Of a stretch of 26,281 nucleotides of DNA, positions 7,502-16,301 are shown one piece after another. Position numbers and translations under genes: made by a program. Position 1 is the stretch's first letter. Each line of letters begins with the position of its first letter. The notes below the pieces were generated by a model. The model was not told the DNA's origin. It ran no database searches and saw only the letters and a list, made by a program, of their open reading frames with translations. This stretch comes from a virus: positions 1 to 26,281 of IMG/VR virus record IMGVR_UViG_3300044732_001748; one strand, written 5' to 3'.

Positions 7502-8560
7502 ATGAACCAAGAACAAATATCAAAACTTGAGAAGTCAATCCAAAATATGAAGGACAAGTCGTCCCGAATTTATTTTTTGGTGCAAGACACAAAAGGTAAT
7601 GCTAGAGCGTCGGTTAGATACATTTATCAAATGGCTATGGCTCTTAAAAACAATGGGTTTAACTCAATTATTCTACACGAAAAACCTGAATACTTCGGTG
7701 TTTCAAGTTGGTTGGACGAAGAATATATGAAATTACCTCACAACGCAATTGAGGGAACAAATTTGGCAATCTCTCCAGAAGACATAATTATAATCCCTGA
7801 AATATACGGATTTGTTATGGATCAAATATCTAACTTACCTTGTGGTAAAGTAGTTTTGTGTCAAGCTTACGATCACATTTTTGAAACTTTAAATCCTGGT
7901 GATACTTGGACTAAATTAGGTTTTTATAAATGTATCACAACATCTGACAGACAAAAAGAAATGATTGAATCTATGATGAGAGGACTTTCAGTTGATGTTG
8001 TTTCTCCGTTTATTTCCGAAGTTTTTGAAAAACAAAAATTTCCACCTAAAACAATTATTTCAGTTCACTCAAGAGATCAAAGAGAAACTGTTAATATGAT
8101 TAAAGCGTTTTACGCTAAATTCCCACAATATAGATGGATTACTTTTAGAGATATGAGAGGTTTATCAGAGTTAGAATTTGCAAACGCAATGAAAGAAAGT
8201 TTTTGTTCAGTGTGGTTGGATTCTACAAGTGCCTTCGGAACATACCCTCTTGAATCATTTAAAATGGGTATTCCTGTAATTGGTTTAGTTCCAAATCTAC
8301 AACCTGAATGGATGAATGAGAACAATGGTATTTGGATTAACAACCAAAATATGATTGTTGATGTGGTTGCGGACTTTATCCAAAATTGGTTGGAGGATAA
8401 TATTAGTCCTGTGGTTTTTGAAGAAATGGAAAAAACTATGTCCGAGATTTCAGATAAATCTAAATTTGAATCTGATGTTGTTACTTTATTTAACAATATG
8501 ATAAACACTAGGTTGACTTCATTTGAAGAACAACTTTCTAAATTTGAAACAATTGAGTAA
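7502..8560 (+). CDS. GT-B fold glycosyltransferase (GT4-like)
   Basis: The 352-residue protein looks like a two-Rossmann-domain GT-B transferase. The N-terminal domain begins at IYFLVQDTKGNARASVRYIY (23-42), then AMALKNNGFNSIILHEKPEY, and EDIIIIPEIYG (93-103). The C-terminal donor domain has ISVHSRDQRETVNMIKAF (186-203), and FGTYPLESFKMGIPVIGLV (245-263). In the latter, the PLES..MG.PVI string is the place where GT4 enzymes bind the nucleotide sugar; Glu251 is the candidate ligand. The first 20 residues form a short charged helix. No signal or membrane segment is visible. The following GT2 gene starts one base after the stop (TAATATG), so the two are probably translated together and act on the same glycan. 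Confidence 0.78.
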   Translation: MNQEQISKLEKSIQNMKDKSSRIYFLVQDTKGNARASVRYIYQMAMALKNNGFNSIILHEKPEYFGVSSWLDEEYMKLPHNAIEGTNLAISPEDIIIIPEIYGFVMDQISNLPCGKVVLCQAYDHIFETLNPGDTWTKLGFYKCITTSDRQKEMIESMMRGLSVDVVSPFISEVFEKQKFPPKTIISVHSRDQRETVNMIKAFYAKFPQYRWITFRDMRGLSELEFANAMKESFCSVWLDSTSAFGTYPLESFKMGIPVIGLVPNLQPEWMNENNGIWINNQNMIVDVVADFIQNWLEDNISPVVFEEMEKTMSEISDKSKFESDVVTLFNNMINTRLTSFEEQLSKFETIE

Positions 8561-8561
8561 T

Positions 8562-9365
8562 ATGGAAAAAAATACAATTTCAGTTATTTTACCAATAAGA
8601 AGTGGTAAGACGGGGTTTTTTGAGGAATACCTTGAAAAATCAATAACTTCATTGAAGTTACAAAAAGAACAATTTGACGAAATCGTTATTGTTCATACTA
8701 ATGAAACATACTTAACCAACCTTTTACAATCTTATGATTTTGGTGAACTAAATGTTAAACTTGAGGAATGGACAAAAGAACCTAATTTCTCGGCACAGGT
8801 TAACCACGGGGTTAAAACGGCAACATCTAAATGGGTTACATTTTTTGAGTTTGATGATGAATACTCAAACATATGGGTTAAAAACTTTAAAGAATATTCA
8901 AACATCTATCCAAATGTGGATGCGTTCTTACCTATTGTTGTTGATGTTGACGAAAAAGGTTCGTTTTTAGGTTTCACTAATGAAGCAACATTTGCGGCAA
9001 ACTTCTCAAGTGAGATGGGAATTTTAACAAATGAAACTTTATTGTCATATCAAAATTTCCAATTATCAGGATTGGTAATTAAAAAAGAATCATTTGTTAA
9101 TTATGGGATGTTAAAGACATCGTTTAAATTAACTTTTGGATATGAGTTTCTTTTAAGAATGACACATAATTCGGTAAGATTTATGACAATCCCAAAAATT
9201 GGTTACAAACATACTAACCTACGAGAAGGATCTATTTTTTGGAATTATAAAAATGGAGATGGTAGATTAGAAGAAGATGAGGTTAGATTTTGGATTGACT
9301 CGGCGAAAAAAGAGTATATGTTCATTAATCAAAGGGAAATAAAATATGAACCTCAAGAAGTTTAA
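8562..9365 (+). CDS. Family 2 glycosyltransferase
   Basis: The frame is open back to a TTG at 8523 inside the previous gene, but ATG at 8562 sits one base after that gene's stop and starts directly in the first strand (NTISVILPIRSGK). The 267-residue protein is GT-A-like: DEIVIVHTNE (39-48), NHGVKTATSKWVTFFEFDDE (81-100) with the metal-binding DD, and a central GLVIKKESFVNYG. Then LTFGYEFLLRMTHN supplies the acceptor-side acidic residue, and IPKIGYKHTNLREGS follows. This is the last transferase before the late sigma gene, and the two overlap by one base (TAATG). Sugar specificity is unknown. Confidence 0.8.
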   Translation: MEKNTISVILPIRSGKTGFFEEYLEKSITSLKLQKEQFDEIVIVHTNETYLTNLLQSYDFGELNVKLEEWTKEPNFSAQVNHGVKTATSKWVTFFEFDDEYSNIWVKNFKEYSNIYPNVDAFLPIVVDVDEKGSFLGFTNEATFAANFSSEMGILTNETLLSYQNFQLSGLVIKKESFVNYGMLKTSFKLTFGYEFLLRMTHNSVRFMTIPKIGYKHTNLREGSIFWNYKNGDGRLEEDEVRFWIDSAKKEYMFINQREIKYEPQEV

Positions 9366-10111
9366 TGAACGACAATGAAGTAATTGTAAACACTTTAGAT
9401 GAAGTAAAAAAGAAAGGGAGAAAACCAAAACCTAATAATTATTTTGATGAAAGAGAAGAAAACGCGGTTAGAATGTATCTAACCGCCGAATCTTTTGAGG
9501 AAAAAAATAAAATTTATAATGAGTTTTTAAAACATCCTTTAGACAAAATGATATCTTCAATTATTAGGAGATATAAATTGTATAGAAAAGATATGAACTT
9601 TGAGGAAGTCCATATAGATACTCATTCATTCTTGATGACTAAAATTGATAAATTTAAGCCGTCAAAAGAAAAAAAGGCGTATTCATATTTTGGAACCATC
9701 TGTAAAAATTATTTGATGGGACAAATAATGAAAGATCAGAAAGAAACAAATAGAAAAATATCTTATGAAGATATTTCGTCCGATTTACAACATAGTCCAG
9801 ATATGATATATCATATTGACGATTATAGTATTACCACGGAAGAAATCATTAAAAGATTTTTAGACAAACTATTAGACACTTTAAATGATAAACAAATGTC
9901 CGAACAAGAAGTGAAATTAGGACAGGCATTGTATGATATGTTTGAAAACTATAATAACATTTTTCTTGACACCTCAAATAATAAATTCAATAAGAATATC
10001 ATTCTATTTGAATTGAGGGAAATGACGAATTTAACCACTAAAGAAATTAGATCGTCAATTAAAAGATATCGTAAAATATACTTTCAACTTATTCAAGAAA
10101 TGGTAAAATAA
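9365..10111 (+). CDS. Late-transcription RNA polymerase sigma factor (T4 gp55-like)
   Basis: The product would bind host core RNA polymerase and direct it to phage late promoters, as gp55 does in T4 with the sliding clamp and gp33. The 248-residue protein is helical and basic. Residues 60-130 resemble the reduced sigma region 2 of gp55 relatives: helices around SSIIRRYKLYRKD and FLMTKIDKFKPSKEKKAYSY (98-117), then FGTICKNYLMGQI. This F.P.k..kA.SYF..i..N.l pattern is what phage late sigmas share with sigma-70 region 2. A second helical region ends in LTTKEIRSSIKRYRKIYFQL, perhaps a region 4-like or clamp-contacting tail. It overlaps the preceding glycosyltransferase by one base and lies just upstream of virion genes, the group it should control. 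Confidence 0.75.
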   Translation: MNDNEVIVNTLDEVKKKGRKPKPNNYFDEREENAVRMYLTAESFEEKNKIYNEFLKHPLDKMISSIIRRYKLYRKDMNFEEVHIDTHSFLMTKIDKFKPSKEKKAYSYFGTICKNYLMGQIMKDQKETNRKISYEDISSDLQHSPDMIYHIDDYSITTEEIIKRFLDKLLDTLNDKQMSEQEVKLGQALYDMFENYNNIFLDTSNNKFNKNIILFELREMTNLTTKEIRSSIKRYRKIYFQLIQEMVK

Positions 10112-10131
10112 AAATATAAGTATTTATTGTT

Positions 10132-10500
10132 ATGGGTAGACCTCAAAAAAAACAAATTAATTTAACAAAAGAATCAATGTTATCTCTAATGCAAGAGATA
10201 TACAATGAACTTGTTGAGCAAAGAAATACCGCAATAAGAATTCAAAATAAAATGTTAACAATGATGAAGGAACCTGAAGATATGCAACTTATCGGTCCTG
10301 TTATTGAAAAACAACAAAAAATTATAAACGACTGTGTTGAGAAGAAGTTAACTCTATCAAAACTTCAATCTCAAATGTGGCAAAAATCTTCGGAAAAACA
10401 AGACGATTTTACACTATCCGACATTGATTTAGATGATGATATAATTAAAAATTTAATTGAGAAAGACATATCTGACGATAAAAATTATAAATTAAAATAA
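10132..10500 (+). CDS. Small helical protein with acidic tail, unknown function
   Basis: I do not recognise this 122-residue protein. It begins MGRPQKKQINLTKES, continues as a long helix or coiled coil (about 13-90) rich in Gln, Glu and Lys, and ends in an acidic tail (LSDIDLDDDIIKNLIEKDIS). Size, helical content and position directly after the gp55-like sigma would fit a late-transcription co-activator like T4 gp33. A small virion or terminase-type subunit is equally possible, and no motif decides. GTATTTATT stands just before the start (10120-10128) and may be a divergent copy of the promoter-like element seen elsewhere. The next gene starts one base after its stop. Confidence 0.7.
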   Translation: MGRPQKKQINLTKESMLSLMQEIYNELVEQRNTAIRIQNKMLTMMKEPEDMQLIGPVIEKQQKIINDCVEKKLTLSKLQSQMWQKSSEKQDDFTLSDIDLDDDIIKNLIEKDISDDKNYKLK

Positions 10501-10501
10501 T

Positions 10502-12424
10502 ATGGCTTTAGATATCAACGATGGTTATAAATCAATACAAAAAAAGATTTCCTCAACCCAAAAATACAAACAAGTTGATAAAGACATCCAAGATTTAAAA
10601 AAGAAAAATGGAGAATCTTTAGAAATTGTTAATAAAGATATATCAAAACAATTATCTACCGCAAAAAAAGAGGTGGATAAATTTGAAAAATCTATTAGAG
10701 ATAAGAAGAGTCAACTAGACGAATTATTAAATCTTACAAAAATATTATCAAATGATAATGGTAAAGGTGGGGGTAGTAAAACTGCCAAATATTTAAAAAA
10801 AACATTTGTATCCGCAATTAAAGAGTTAACACCAAAATTAAAAGGTATTTTAAATGAATTAGGGGTTAAAGCCATTGGGTGTTCTGAAGATCAAGAATAC
10901 ACCCCAAACACATCTATCTACATTAAAGTGTCTTCAATTGATTTATTTGGACAATTGAAAGACGATCCAACAAGCCCTGTCGGTAAAATTACATACGAAA
11001 AAAGGAATGTGGTTTATAATAGTTTTCCGTTTTCAATGAATAAAGAACTATACAATAGAATACAAAATATAAATCAACCTTATTCGGTGTCTGCAGGTAA
11101 TAATTATCTTGGTAAGTCAACCCAAAATTTATTTGATATTACTTATGTTGAATCGTATGTTAATTCTTCCGGACAAACAGTTATTGGACAATTTTACAAA
11201 ATTGATTTAAAAAATAGACAAAGTAATAAAGTTACTGAATTTCTTGAGGATTATTATGACACAATTGATGTCGTTGACTTTAAAAATATTTTTGCACAAT
11301 TATTAGATCAATTAACCGGAGCAATCTCAATTAGTAAAGGTTATGGAAATTTTAAATTAATTGATTTAAGTAAGGCTTTATTAATCCTTAAACGAATCGG
11401 GGGTTTATGTTTTGATTCAAATAAAGAGATTGATGTTGCCGGGACATCAAAAATATCTCAACTTGATAATGTTAACGATGGGTTTTTTGAATTTGATGAA
11501 ATTGATTTACGAATTATTGAACAAAGAATCTCCGATATAAAAAACGGTGTTGTTGAGTTTGAGGAATGTGAGACGGTTAAATTACCCGTAAATTCCGACA
11601 CCATTATAGATGCAATTTCAACTTTAAATTATATTGATGGTGAAAATAATAACAACCAAATAAACGCCGCGGTTGATTTAACTAATGTAGTTACCGATAA
11701 TTTTTTCCCATTAAAAATTGATATTGATTTGAGTTTTTTAAGAGAATTTCCAAAAGCACTTATTAACGCAATACTATCACCAAAAGTAATATTACCATTA
11801 TTGGTAATAGCAAAATCATTAGGTAAAACATTTGCGGATTTAATAGGTTCATATATGGATTTTATCGTAAAGTTGAGTCAATTTTTTATTGAGTTTGTTT
11901 CTAAAGTTATTGGATTGTTTATTACCATTATTTTTAACATAATTAAGAAAGATATTATTAATTTAATAACTTCAATTAAATTAGGTATTGAAAGTGAGAA
12001 AAAGAAAAAATATTACACGATGATTTTATCTTTAACATCAATACTGGTTCAAATTGGTAATATCATTAAAGATGTTAGGGAATGTAAGTCGGTAATTGAT
12101 AAAATCACATCTTTACTTAGTAACATTCAAAAAACCACTGAATCGGTACCATTACCTTTATTATTGGCATCAAGGTTAAGGAAAGGATATTCTAAAACAG
12201 GTGCGTTTTTAAAGGTTTTAACCGAATTTGAAGAATTGGGTTTACCTACAGGTCCTATGCCAGATGGTAGTCCTAATTTAATGTTAGCGGCAATAAAAGG
12301 AATTATAAATGGTATTGATGATGAATTTACGGAGAACGGAAGAACTGATGTTGGAATACCTCCATTAAGTATTACACCTTTATTCCAAACAATACCTAAT
12401 AAAGCATACGGGATAATAGTTTAA
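10502..12424 (+). CDS. Large virion structural protein (tail or baseplate), hydrophobic core
   Basis: The 640-residue protein has a coiled-coil N terminus (about 10-85), rich in Lys, Glu and Asp. A Gly-rich hinge follows (GKGGGSKT, 87-94), then a middle beta-rich region (about 135-250) and a helical region. The stretch from about 415 to 490 is strongly hydrophobic and helical (for example FPKALINAILSPKVILPLLV), followed by more amphipathic helices to about 565. Such a mix is seen in tape-measure and baseplate hub proteins, which insert into or contact the host envelope. Its length is close to T4 gp29, and it lies two genes before the gp5-like hub. I cannot match it to a named family, so tape measure/hub is an inference from architecture and context. 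Confidence 0.6.
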   Translation: MALDINDGYKSIQKKISSTQKYKQVDKDIQDLKKKNGESLEIVNKDISKQLSTAKKEVDKFEKSIRDKKSQLDELLNLTKILSNDNGKGGGSKTAKYLKKTFVSAIKELTPKLKGILNELGVKAIGCSEDQEYTPNTSIYIKVSSIDLFGQLKDDPTSPVGKITYEKRNVVYNSFPFSMNKELYNRIQNINQPYSVSAGNNYLGKSTQNLFDITYVESYVNSSGQTVIGQFYKIDLKNRQSNKVTEFLEDYYDTIDVVDFKNIFAQLLDQLTGAISISKGYGNFKLIDLSKALLILKRIGGLCFDSNKEIDVAGTSKISQLDNVNDGFFEFDEIDLRIIEQRISDIKNGVVEFEECETVKLPVNSDTIIDAISTLNYIDGENNNNQINAAVDLTNVVTDNFFPLKIDIDLSFLREFPKALINAILSPKVILPLLVIAKSLGKTFADLIGSYMDFIVKLSQFFIEFVSKVIGLFITIIFNIIKKDIINLITSIKLGIESEKKKKYYTMILSLTSILVQIGNIIKDVRECKSVIDKITSLLSNIQKTTESVPLPLLLASRLRKGYSKTGAFLKVLTEFEELGLPTGPMPDGSPNLMLAAIKGIINGIDDEFTENGRTDVGIPPLSITPLFQTIPNKAYGIIV

Positions 12425-12428
12425 TATT

Positions 12429-12641
12429 ATGGAAAATAGAATTGAGTCAACTAAAATTGTTGAGATAATAAAAGATTATAAAAGTGCAACGAATCAAGAT
12501 TTGAAGTTATCAATGGATTTTATTCAAAAAGATTTTGAATTAACTAAAGAAACTGTAATAAAGTTGACAAATCATTTGGATAAATTAGAATTAAGTTATA
12601 ACACTTTATTAAAAGAATATCAATCAAGAAATGCTAAATAA
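12429..12641 (+). CDS. Small coiled-coil protein of unknown function
   Basis: A 70-residue protein, almost entirely helical and charged (TKIVEIIKDYKSATNQDL, then LTNHLDKLELSYNTLLKEYQ, with a heptad-like spacing of Leu and Ile). No family is recognised. It lies four bases after the large structural protein and overlaps the gp5-like gene by 11 bp, so its translation is probably coupled to both. This suggests a chaperone or small baseplate component made in step with them; that is inference from position. Confidence 0.7.
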   Translation: MENRIESTKIVEIIKDYKSATNQDLKLSMDFIQKDFELTKETVIKLTNHLDKLELSYNTLLKEYQSRNAK

Positions 12642-14181
12642 TAAAAATATATTTTACGGTGAAGTTAAAGATATTGACGATCCTAAAGGAATTGGGAGAA
12701 TTCGTGTTGAACCAAAAATTGAGATAATAAAATATATTTATCCTGTTGATTGGGATCCAAATGTTGATAAATGGACAATTAAAGATCCGTTAGTTTTTTT
12801 ACCTCTATTACCAATGTATATTTCCCAAATACCAAAAGTTGGGGAATATGTAAATGTTATTTACGCAAATAACGAAGAAAGATATGACGGGAATAAATTT
12901 TATGTCCAAGGACCATTATCAAGACCTTGGAATGTAAGATTTGAAAGTTACACTAACTCCCAATCAGTGTTGGCGAGTGGTGAGAAATTAAAACAATCTG
13001 AATCAATTATTGATCCTCAAACAGGTAAAGTAAAAGTAAGCCTTGAGGGGGTTTTCCCAAAACCTGGGGATAACGCATTTTTAGGTAGGGGTAGTAGTGA
13101 TTTAGTTATGGTTGAAAACTCTACAGATGGTTCATCAAGTGCATTATTAAGATCAGGTAAATTTTTATCTTCAGGTAATGAGAATATACCCATTGTAAAA
13201 AATGATGGTAGATCATTTTTACAATTATCAAGTTATCAGTTAGAAAATGTTGATGCCGGTACCGATGTTGTGAATAGAGAAACATACGAAGATATTCAAA
13301 CTAACTACTATGTTGAGTGGTCTTTAGATAATTTATCAACCACCGCAATAACATATGATGGTAAAGTTAAACTTTATTCATTACCGAAAAACAATGAAAA
13401 CACAAAGGTTTCACAAATAAATGAATCCGTTAACATATTGAATAATATCTCAATAAATCCATTATACACTTTAACATTCACCGGTAAAACTTTAAGTGAT
13501 GCTTCGGAAATAATTAATAATTTCATTAGTGGTGTAAATGAAGGTAAGATACAAATTGACGGTTATATTAATTACCCCGCAGGTAATGGAGAAACATTAT
13601 TCAGTCAATTCCCATTTTTTTACGGACCAAGTTACGACACATATCAATATTTTAACGATATTACTGATGTTATAGACGACTTTGAATCTTCTTTAAAAGT
13701 TAAATTATTGTATAATAACATAACATTAAGTAAGGGATATACCGAAAGAGGTTCTGGTTTGGTGTGGAAAAAAACCCCACCTAAATTGGGTATTTTAAAA
13801 AACTTGGTAACGGACAGAGTCAAAAAAAGAGATTACATTTCAAACCCTGTTACTTATTCGGTTATGGGTGGAGATAAACTATACTTATTAAGTCACAGAT
13901 CGTCGGGTAAATTTGCAATTAATTTAAAGGACACCTTATACGGAATACCTCAACAAATGTTAGCAACTCAATTAGAAACTAAAACTAACTCAATGGTAAG
14001 AGGTGAGGAAATAATAAGTTTCCTATCTTTATTAACTAGATTTGTTTTATTTCACGTTCACCCATTTCCTGGAGTTCCTCCGGTACCAACCGCAAGTGAC
14101 GGAACACTCGCAAGTGAAATCCTACAAAGACTAGCAACCGCTGATAATATCATTTTAAATAAAAATATCAGGATTAATTGA
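12631..14181 (+). CDS. Baseplate hub / tail lysin-like protein (gp5-like), no lysozyme domain seen
   Basis: The N terminus (about 1-105) has the OB-fold pattern of T4 gp5 and relatives: YGEVKDIDDPKGIGRIRVEP (9-28), VGEYVNVIYANNE and FYVQGPL. In T4 gp5 this domain docks the membrane-piercing needle on gp27. The C terminus (about 474-516) holds FHVHPFPGVPPVPTASDG, a His/Pro-rich string common at the end of such hub proteins and reminiscent of needle or PAAR-contact ends. Between them lie a Ser/Gly-rich linker (about 115-185) and a beta-rich unknown region (about 190-470). I find no lysozyme-like catalytic motif, unlike T4 gp5, which carries one in the middle. The length of 516 is near that of gp5 (575). 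Role: puncturing tip of the contractile tail. Confidence 0.72.
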   Translation: MLNNKNIFYGEVKDIDDPKGIGRIRVEPKIEIIKYIYPVDWDPNVDKWTIKDPLVFLPLLPMYISQIPKVGEYVNVIYANNEERYDGNKFYVQGPLSRPWNVRFESYTNSQSVLASGEKLKQSESIIDPQTGKVKVSLEGVFPKPGDNAFLGRGSSDLVMVENSTDGSSSALLRSGKFLSSGNENIPIVKNDGRSFLQLSSYQLENVDAGTDVVNRETYEDIQTNYYVEWSLDNLSTTAITYDGKVKLYSLPKNNENTKVSQINESVNILNNISINPLYTLTFTGKTLSDASEIINNFISGVNEGKIQIDGYINYPAGNGETLFSQFPFFYGPSYDTYQYFNDITDVIDDFESSLKVKLLYNNITLSKGYTERGSGLVWKKTPPKLGILKNLVTDRVKKRDYISNPVTYSVMGGDKLYLLSHRSSGKFAINLKDTLYGIPQQMLATQLETKTNSMVRGEEIISFLSLLTRFVLFHVHPFPGVPPVPTASDGTLASEILQRLATADNIILNKNIRIN

Positions 14182-14189
14182 TATTTATA
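14181..14189 (+). promoter_or_regulatory. Promoter-like ATATTTATA element
   Basis: ATATTTATA ends 13 nt before the ATG at 14203, in the short gap after the gp5-like gene. Same sense and almost the same spacing as the copies before 15699, 21671 and 26159. Confidence 0.5.
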
Positions 14190-14202
14190 TTAAAAAATGT
14201 AA

Positions 14203-15672
14203 ATGTCAATTAACAATTCATATTTTAGTAGAAACAATACCATAATATCTAATAGTCGTACAAATACGGGAAGAAATCCTGTAATGGAATTATTTTATGG
14301 TAATGGTAGTATTGCAAACCCAATAGGGTTTAGTAGATTCATTTTTAATTTAGATTTAACCCTACTTAAAGAAAAGTATTCAGACGGTTCAATACCTCCT
14401 GTTGGTTGTAATCCGAATATGAAACACACTTTAAGAATGGTAAACACATCATTCTTTGATAAGGAGTTATTAAATACCTCAACATCAACAGGTAGATTAA
14501 GAGCAACATCATTTGATTTAATTTTATTCAGAATACCATATAGAGATTTGGATCCTAATCAACCACAAAATTGGGATGAAGGGGTTGGATATGATTTTGC
14601 GGATTTGATGAATCAAGTTCCTAACGATAAAGATTTTTCCGATAGACCATCCAATTGGTTTGTAACATCAGGAATAACGACTTGGGAAGAACCCGGAATA
14701 TATAATAACAATAACACCGGAACATTTAACTTTAACGATTTGTATATTGTTGATACTCAACATTTTGAATTTGGGGATGAGAATATAGAATTTGATATGA
14801 CATCCGAAATCAATGATATATTAACATATTCAACAACAGGTGTTACAGGATGGGGTATTGCGTATATGCCACAAGTGGAAAACGCTTCAGGAACAACAGG
14901 AACTTATGAAGTAGGTTTCTTTACAAGACACACTCAAACATTTTACGAACCATTTTTAGAATCAAACTTTAACGACATTATTGATGATGATAGAAATAGT
15001 TTTTCTTTGGGGAAATCTAATAAATTATATTTGTATATCTATGAAGATGGGGATTTCCAAAATTTAGATAATAATCCTTTGGTAAGTATTAGTGATTCTA
15101 ATGGTGATCCAATCGTGGGGTTAACGGGTTTAACTTCTTGTAGAAGATCAAAAGGTGTGTATGAAATAACACTACCCCCTTTACCTCCTGGTGGATATAG
15201 AACTCCTTGTACATTTACAGATACTTGGTCGGATATAACATTGAATGGGTTTTCACTACCCGATGTTGAAAACGAATTTGTTATTTACCCTTTAAAAAAA
15301 TCAATTCAAATTGGGACAGAATCCCAACAACCTTCAATATACGGATTTGATTTTTACGGTATTAAACAAGACGAAAAAATATATAACACTGATGTTAGAA
15401 AAGTTGGTGTGGTAATTAAAAAGGCGTATACCACAAATCAATTACAACCTAATGTTGATGCGTATTACAGAATATATGTTAAAGAAGGTAAAACGGAAGT
15501 TGGTGTTCAAGATTGGACAAGAATAAATAGAACTCCTAATGAATATTATTTCCTTTTTGATACGAGGGATAAAATACCTAATGAATATTTTGTGGATATA
15601 AAGGTTATATCATCGGGAGAAGTTAACACATATAAAAAAGAAATCAAGTTTCAAATTGTAAATTACAAATAA
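14203..15672 (+). CDS. Virion structural protein, beta-rich (possible DNRLRE-like module)
   Basis: The 489-residue protein begins with Ser/Asn-rich sequence (MSINNSYFSRNNTIISNSRT) and then a beta-sandwich-like region, about 30-250. This contains GFSRFIFNLDLT, SFDLILFRIPYRD, WDEGVGYDFAD, ITTWEEPGIY, FDMTSEINDIL and TGWGIAYMP. That order, with paired W, D and G, resembles DNRLRE-type wall/fibre domains. A second region follows (about 265-345; KLYLYIYEDGD, GVYEITLPPLPPGGY) and then a C-terminal Ig-like region (about 375-489). It is preceded by an ATATTTATA element 13 nt before the ATG, so it may start a late transcript. It is probably a tail, baseplate or fibre component, judged by composition and its place after the gp5-like gene. 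Confidence 0.6.
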   Translation: MSINNSYFSRNNTIISNSRTNTGRNPVMELFYGNGSIANPIGFSRFIFNLDLTLLKEKYSDGSIPPVGCNPNMKHTLRMVNTSFFDKELLNTSTSTGRLRATSFDLILFRIPYRDLDPNQPQNWDEGVGYDFADLMNQVPNDKDFSDRPSNWFVTSGITTWEEPGIYNNNNTGTFNFNDLYIVDTQHFEFGDENIEFDMTSEINDILTYSTTGVTGWGIAYMPQVENASGTTGTYEVGFFTRHTQTFYEPFLESNFNDIIDDDRNSFSLGKSNKLYLYIYEDGDFQNLDNNPLVSISDSNGDPIVGLTGLTSCRRSKGVYEITLPPLPPGGYRTPCTFTDTWSDITLNGFSLPDVENEFVIYPLKKSIQIGTESQQPSIYGFDFYGIKQDEKIYNTDVRKVGVVIKKAYTTNQLQPNVDAYYRIYVKEGKTEVGVQDWTRINRTPNEYYFLFDTRDKIPNEYFVDIKVISSGEVNTYKKEIKFQIVNYK

Positions 15673-15677
15673 ACGAT

Positions 15678-15686
15678 ATATTTATA
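15678..15686 (+). promoter_or_regulatory. Promoter-like ATATTTATA element
   Basis: ATATTTATA ends 12 nt before the ATG at 15699. The flanks (GATATATTTATATATTAAAA) are A/T-rich. It is probably the start of a transcript for the Cys-rich repeat protein. Confidence 0.5.
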
Positions 15687-15698
15687 TATTAAAAAGAA

Positions 15699-16298
15699 AT
15701 GGCGAATTATTTAATACTTGGATGTGACGAAATAATTGAATTAGTGGTAAATCCGGGTGAAAACACTTTAACACCAGGTAGTATCTATTTTATTGAATTT
15801 ACAGGTGAGACAACTGCGGGGTGTTTCAAAGTTGTCGAAGAATCTTTGGAAATAGTTGAAGAGGGTGTTTCATCGTCTGTTGAGTTTGATGATTGTTTAT
15901 TATGTTTACAAAGCAACGGTTTATCTTTTTTAGCAGTATCCTGTGACGATCCGGAAATATCTGGACCAATTGATTCAAACCAATTTACAGAATGGCCGAT
16001 AGGACAAAATTATCTTATATGTGAAGGTGAGGTTATTGGTTGTCTTTGTGTGACAGTAACAGGAATAATTAATGACTCTTCCCCGTTTACTTTCAATATT
16101 ACAGGACCTTTCACAAGTTGTTTATGTGAAGACACCCCAAGAAGTGCAAATACGGAATCAACAGTATGTGTAATTGACTGTAGCGGTAATACAGTATCAA
16201 TTGTACCACCTCACCCAATATGGACTGATGGGTATGGAACTCAAGTAACTCAATTAAATATGATAACATTAGGTGGTCCTAATGGATTAAATTCTTAA
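15699..16298 (+). CDS. Cys-rich protein with two tandem beta repeats, probable virion surface protein
   Basis: Two repeats of about 50 residues can be aligned by eye. The first runs from PGSIYFIEFTGE through GCFKVVEE to VEFDDCLLCLQSN. The second runs from IGQNYLICEGE through CLCVTVTG to FTSCLCEDTPR. Each has a Y.I strand, a central Cys and a closing F..C..C or SCLC pair, which suggests a disulphide- or metal-stabilised beta module. There is no signal peptide. The C terminus (PPHPIWTDGYGTQVTQLN, then GGPNGLN) looks like a fibre tip or attachment segment. An ATATTTATA element lies 12 nt before the ATG, and the gene follows a probable fibre/baseplate gene, so a late virion protein is likely. The exact role is unknown. 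Confidence 0.6.
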   Translation: MANYLILGCDEIIELVVNPGENTLTPGSIYFIEFTGETTAGCFKVVEESLEIVEEGVSSSVEFDDCLLCLQSNGLSFLAVSCDDPEISGPIDSNQFTEWPIGQNYLICEGEVIGCLCVTVTGIINDSSPFTFNITGPFTSCLCEDTPRSANTESTVCVIDCSGNTVSIVPPHPIWTDGYGTQVTQLNMITLGGPNGLNS

Positions 16299-16301
16299 GA
16301 T

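Noticed and set aside
8110-8577. 155-residue minus-strand open frame opposite the GT-B gene
   Set aside because: It is opposite a well-supported glycosyltransferase and has low-quality composition with no motif.
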